Shown here: positions 37,553-39,012 of the stretch, in pieces
How the letters are laid out: every line of letters starts with the position of its first letter
Position numbering within the stretch: position 1 is the first letter of the stretch
Source: CAYFLR01 sp964343805
GTDB lineage: Bacteria; Bdellovibrionota_B; Oligoflexia; CAYFLR01
NCBI GenBank assembly: GCA_964343805.1
Contig: CAYFLR010000056.1
Coordinates: 1 to 39,012, forward strand
Direction: 5' to 3'
Length of the DNA: 39,012 bases
Program-made: the position numbers and the translations under genes
Notes under the pieces: generated by a model
What the model was told of the DNA's origin: nothing
Database searches by the model: none
Seen by the model: the letters and a program-made list of their open reading frames with translations, nothing else

Positions 37553-37589
37553 TCTCTACTGCTATTAAATCTTTAGCCTGGGAAATGAA

Positions 37590-39012
37590 ATGATCACTAA
37601 ATATCTCGCTGCTCTTCTAATTGCTCTTTCCTTTCTAGTGTCTCCCATTCAAAAAGAGTTAAAAGCGATTCCCTACCCCTGCTCCAACCAACTTATGGAC
37701 ATGGCCACCAGCATGGGGTTTGATATGTTTCAATCCATGACCTCCATGATTCCATTTTTCGGAAGCATGATGCAAAACATGCGGAACAGCATGATGGTCT
37801 CTTTTTTTAAGGAAGTACTTAAGAGTGAAGCTCTGACCCTCGACTTTATGGTCTGTGCTCGGCACAATGTGACCCTAGTAAAAATGATGTTCGTGAGTCT
37901 CTATTACCACCCTCAACTACTTGATCAGATCGGAGTTCTGTTAAGAGGGAGTAAAGAATTCGGTCTTTTGTTTACCGAAATAGCCTTAAGACATCGCCCC
38001 ATGAATAACTACTTTTTCTCTCATATTAATCCCCTCCTTTATGACAGTCTGACCTTTGCCATGCTTAAAAATCCCCAGATGATTGAAAATGTGGCCACCA
38101 TTATGAAAAGAAATGCCAAAAGACAAATCAACGGCAAGAGCCGCATGATCCAAGTTCTATTTGATCTTGGTAAGGTAGAAGACAGCGAGGATGGCAGTGA
38201 AAAAGCCAATGAACGTTTTTACTATGCACTTTTTGGCAACACCCAAGCAGCCCTTATTTTCCTAGATGCCTTGGACGAACTCAGCCCCGAGAACCTAGAC
38301 CTGGTCTTAAGCTTTGTTATGTCTGGAAAAGATGTAAGGTCTTTTGCAACCGAAAAAGAGGTGAATGAGNNNNNNNNNNGGCCCTCACTCTGAGTTTAGT
38401 GAAAGATTATGATTTTGAACAACCTATGACCATGGAAGCAACTAACCCCGCTAACCTCCTTTTGGTGAGATTCTTACGACATCTCTTTTGGGATAATAAG
38501 CTCACACCCTATGGCCAAAGCTTCATTCAAGCGCTTATCACAGCCGCCATGGTTCATCATGATGAAAAGGCCTATGCTCTAATTGAATTTTTTAAAAAGC
38601 TTTTTCCATTAGAATTTTTTGAAGGCGCTCCCCCACCATTACTGGAAGCCCCTAAGCCAAGAGATTTCCTGACACTCGATAAAAATTATCGTATCGGAAT
38701 TAGATGGCGTCCCCCTGTGAGACCCCAAAACAATAATGGACCAAACAACGGCCCCAATTATCCACCTAATCCAGGACCGCCTCCCTCATCACCGAATAAT
38801 GGAGGACCTGGGCCGAACAATCCTGTCCCTAACGCCTATTACACCAATTTTCCAGGTTGTATTAAGCCGAATTTTAATAACGGTCCCATGCCATTCCCCT
38901 CACCCAGACCGATTCATGGAAATGGATACCCAGATCCACGTATCTGCTTTGGCACCAAGTCCGAACCGGAGGTTGATAGAGGTTTAACTAACTATTTTAA
39001 AGCTCTTGGCTA
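37590..39012 (+). CDS. Exported protein with Pro/Asn/Gly-rich region (3' end outside window, one gap)
   Basis: About 474 residues are visible. Signal peptide about 1-20 (A-A-L-L-I-A-L-S-F-L-V). The first half is helical and very Met-rich (M-D-M-A-T-S-M-G-F-D-M-F). The frame shifts at the gap 38370-38379: from 38381 the other frame is open to the end of the window (A-L-T-L-S-L-V-K-D-Y), so the gap should be 8 or 11 bases. Residues about 375-430 are a P/N/G-rich linker, followed by Cys-containing segments (P-G-C-I-K-P, R-I-C-F-G). No family recognised. It lies 37 bases after the cytochrome gene. Confidence 0.7.

Noticed and set aside
38736..38987. An 83-residue ORF near the window end
   Set aside because: It is an alternate frame of the P/N/G-rich region of the larger open frame that continues from 38381 to the end.

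Overview
The window (about 39 kb, moderate-to-low GC, strong GGAGG-type ribosome sites, ten-N assembly gaps) looks like part of a metagenome-derived or draft genome of a Gram-negative bacterium. A wealth of lipoproteins, outer-membrane beta-barrels, FecR/TPR proteins, AgmX/PglI-type repeats, Ig-like and FG-GAP surface proteins points to a deltaproteobacterial-type lineage, most likely Bdellovibrionota (Bdellovibrio/Bacteriovorax relatives). That placement is inference from gene content: there is no rRNA or other marker in the window.

Layout. 1-5452 (+): the 3' part of a giant Ig-repeat surface protein. 5473-7453 (+): an ArsR-family repressor of the persulfide-sensing SqrR/BigR/YgaV type and a CoA-disulfide/persulfide reductase fused to rhodanese, behind a promoter that overlaps an inverted repeat. 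7454-8105: no gene; a 124-bp element with inverted ends, a repeated 62-63-bp motif, and six tandem copies of a 62-bp unit that folds as hairpin plus U-tract. 8106-11469 (-): DPM1/GtrB-like GT2, PIG-V-like membrane mannosyltransferase and Ste24-like M48 protease. 11654-12328 (+): an unknown protein.

12311-25640 (-): eight closely packed or overlapping genes that may form one operon. In transcription order they are a propeller lipoprotein, a small outer-membrane barrel, a gluzincin-propeller-barrel fusion, ornithine carbamoyltransferase (argF), a sugar-nucleotide epimerase, a FecR protein, a FecR-like/TPR/barrel protein and a TPR protein with a degenerate receiver domain. A divergent four-gene envelope cluster (25734-28601, +) encodes a lipoprotein, a LytM/M23 peptidase, a secreted GspC-like PDZ protein and a second lipoprotein.

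28628-29642 (-): a lipoprotein with three AgmX/PglI-like repeats. 29927-32077 (+): a lipoprotein with a domain like oomycete transglutaminase elicitors plus Ig-like domains; its intrinsic terminator lies inside the last codons of the convergent gene. 32079-35609 (-): two translationally coupled surface proteins, one of them an FG-GAP lipoprotein. 35681-36709 (-): an exported class-I glutamine-amidotransferase-like (C26) hydrolase. 36875-39012 (+): a diheme cytochrome c and a Pro/Asn/Gly-rich exported protein that runs off the window.

Several genes look broken only because fixed 10-N gaps do not preserve frame. They are described here as single genes, with the evidence. The best candidates for something undescribed are the FecR / FecR-TPR-barrel / pseudo-receiver cassette, the protease-propeller-barrel fusion, the TGase-elicitor lipoprotein and the tandem hairpin array.
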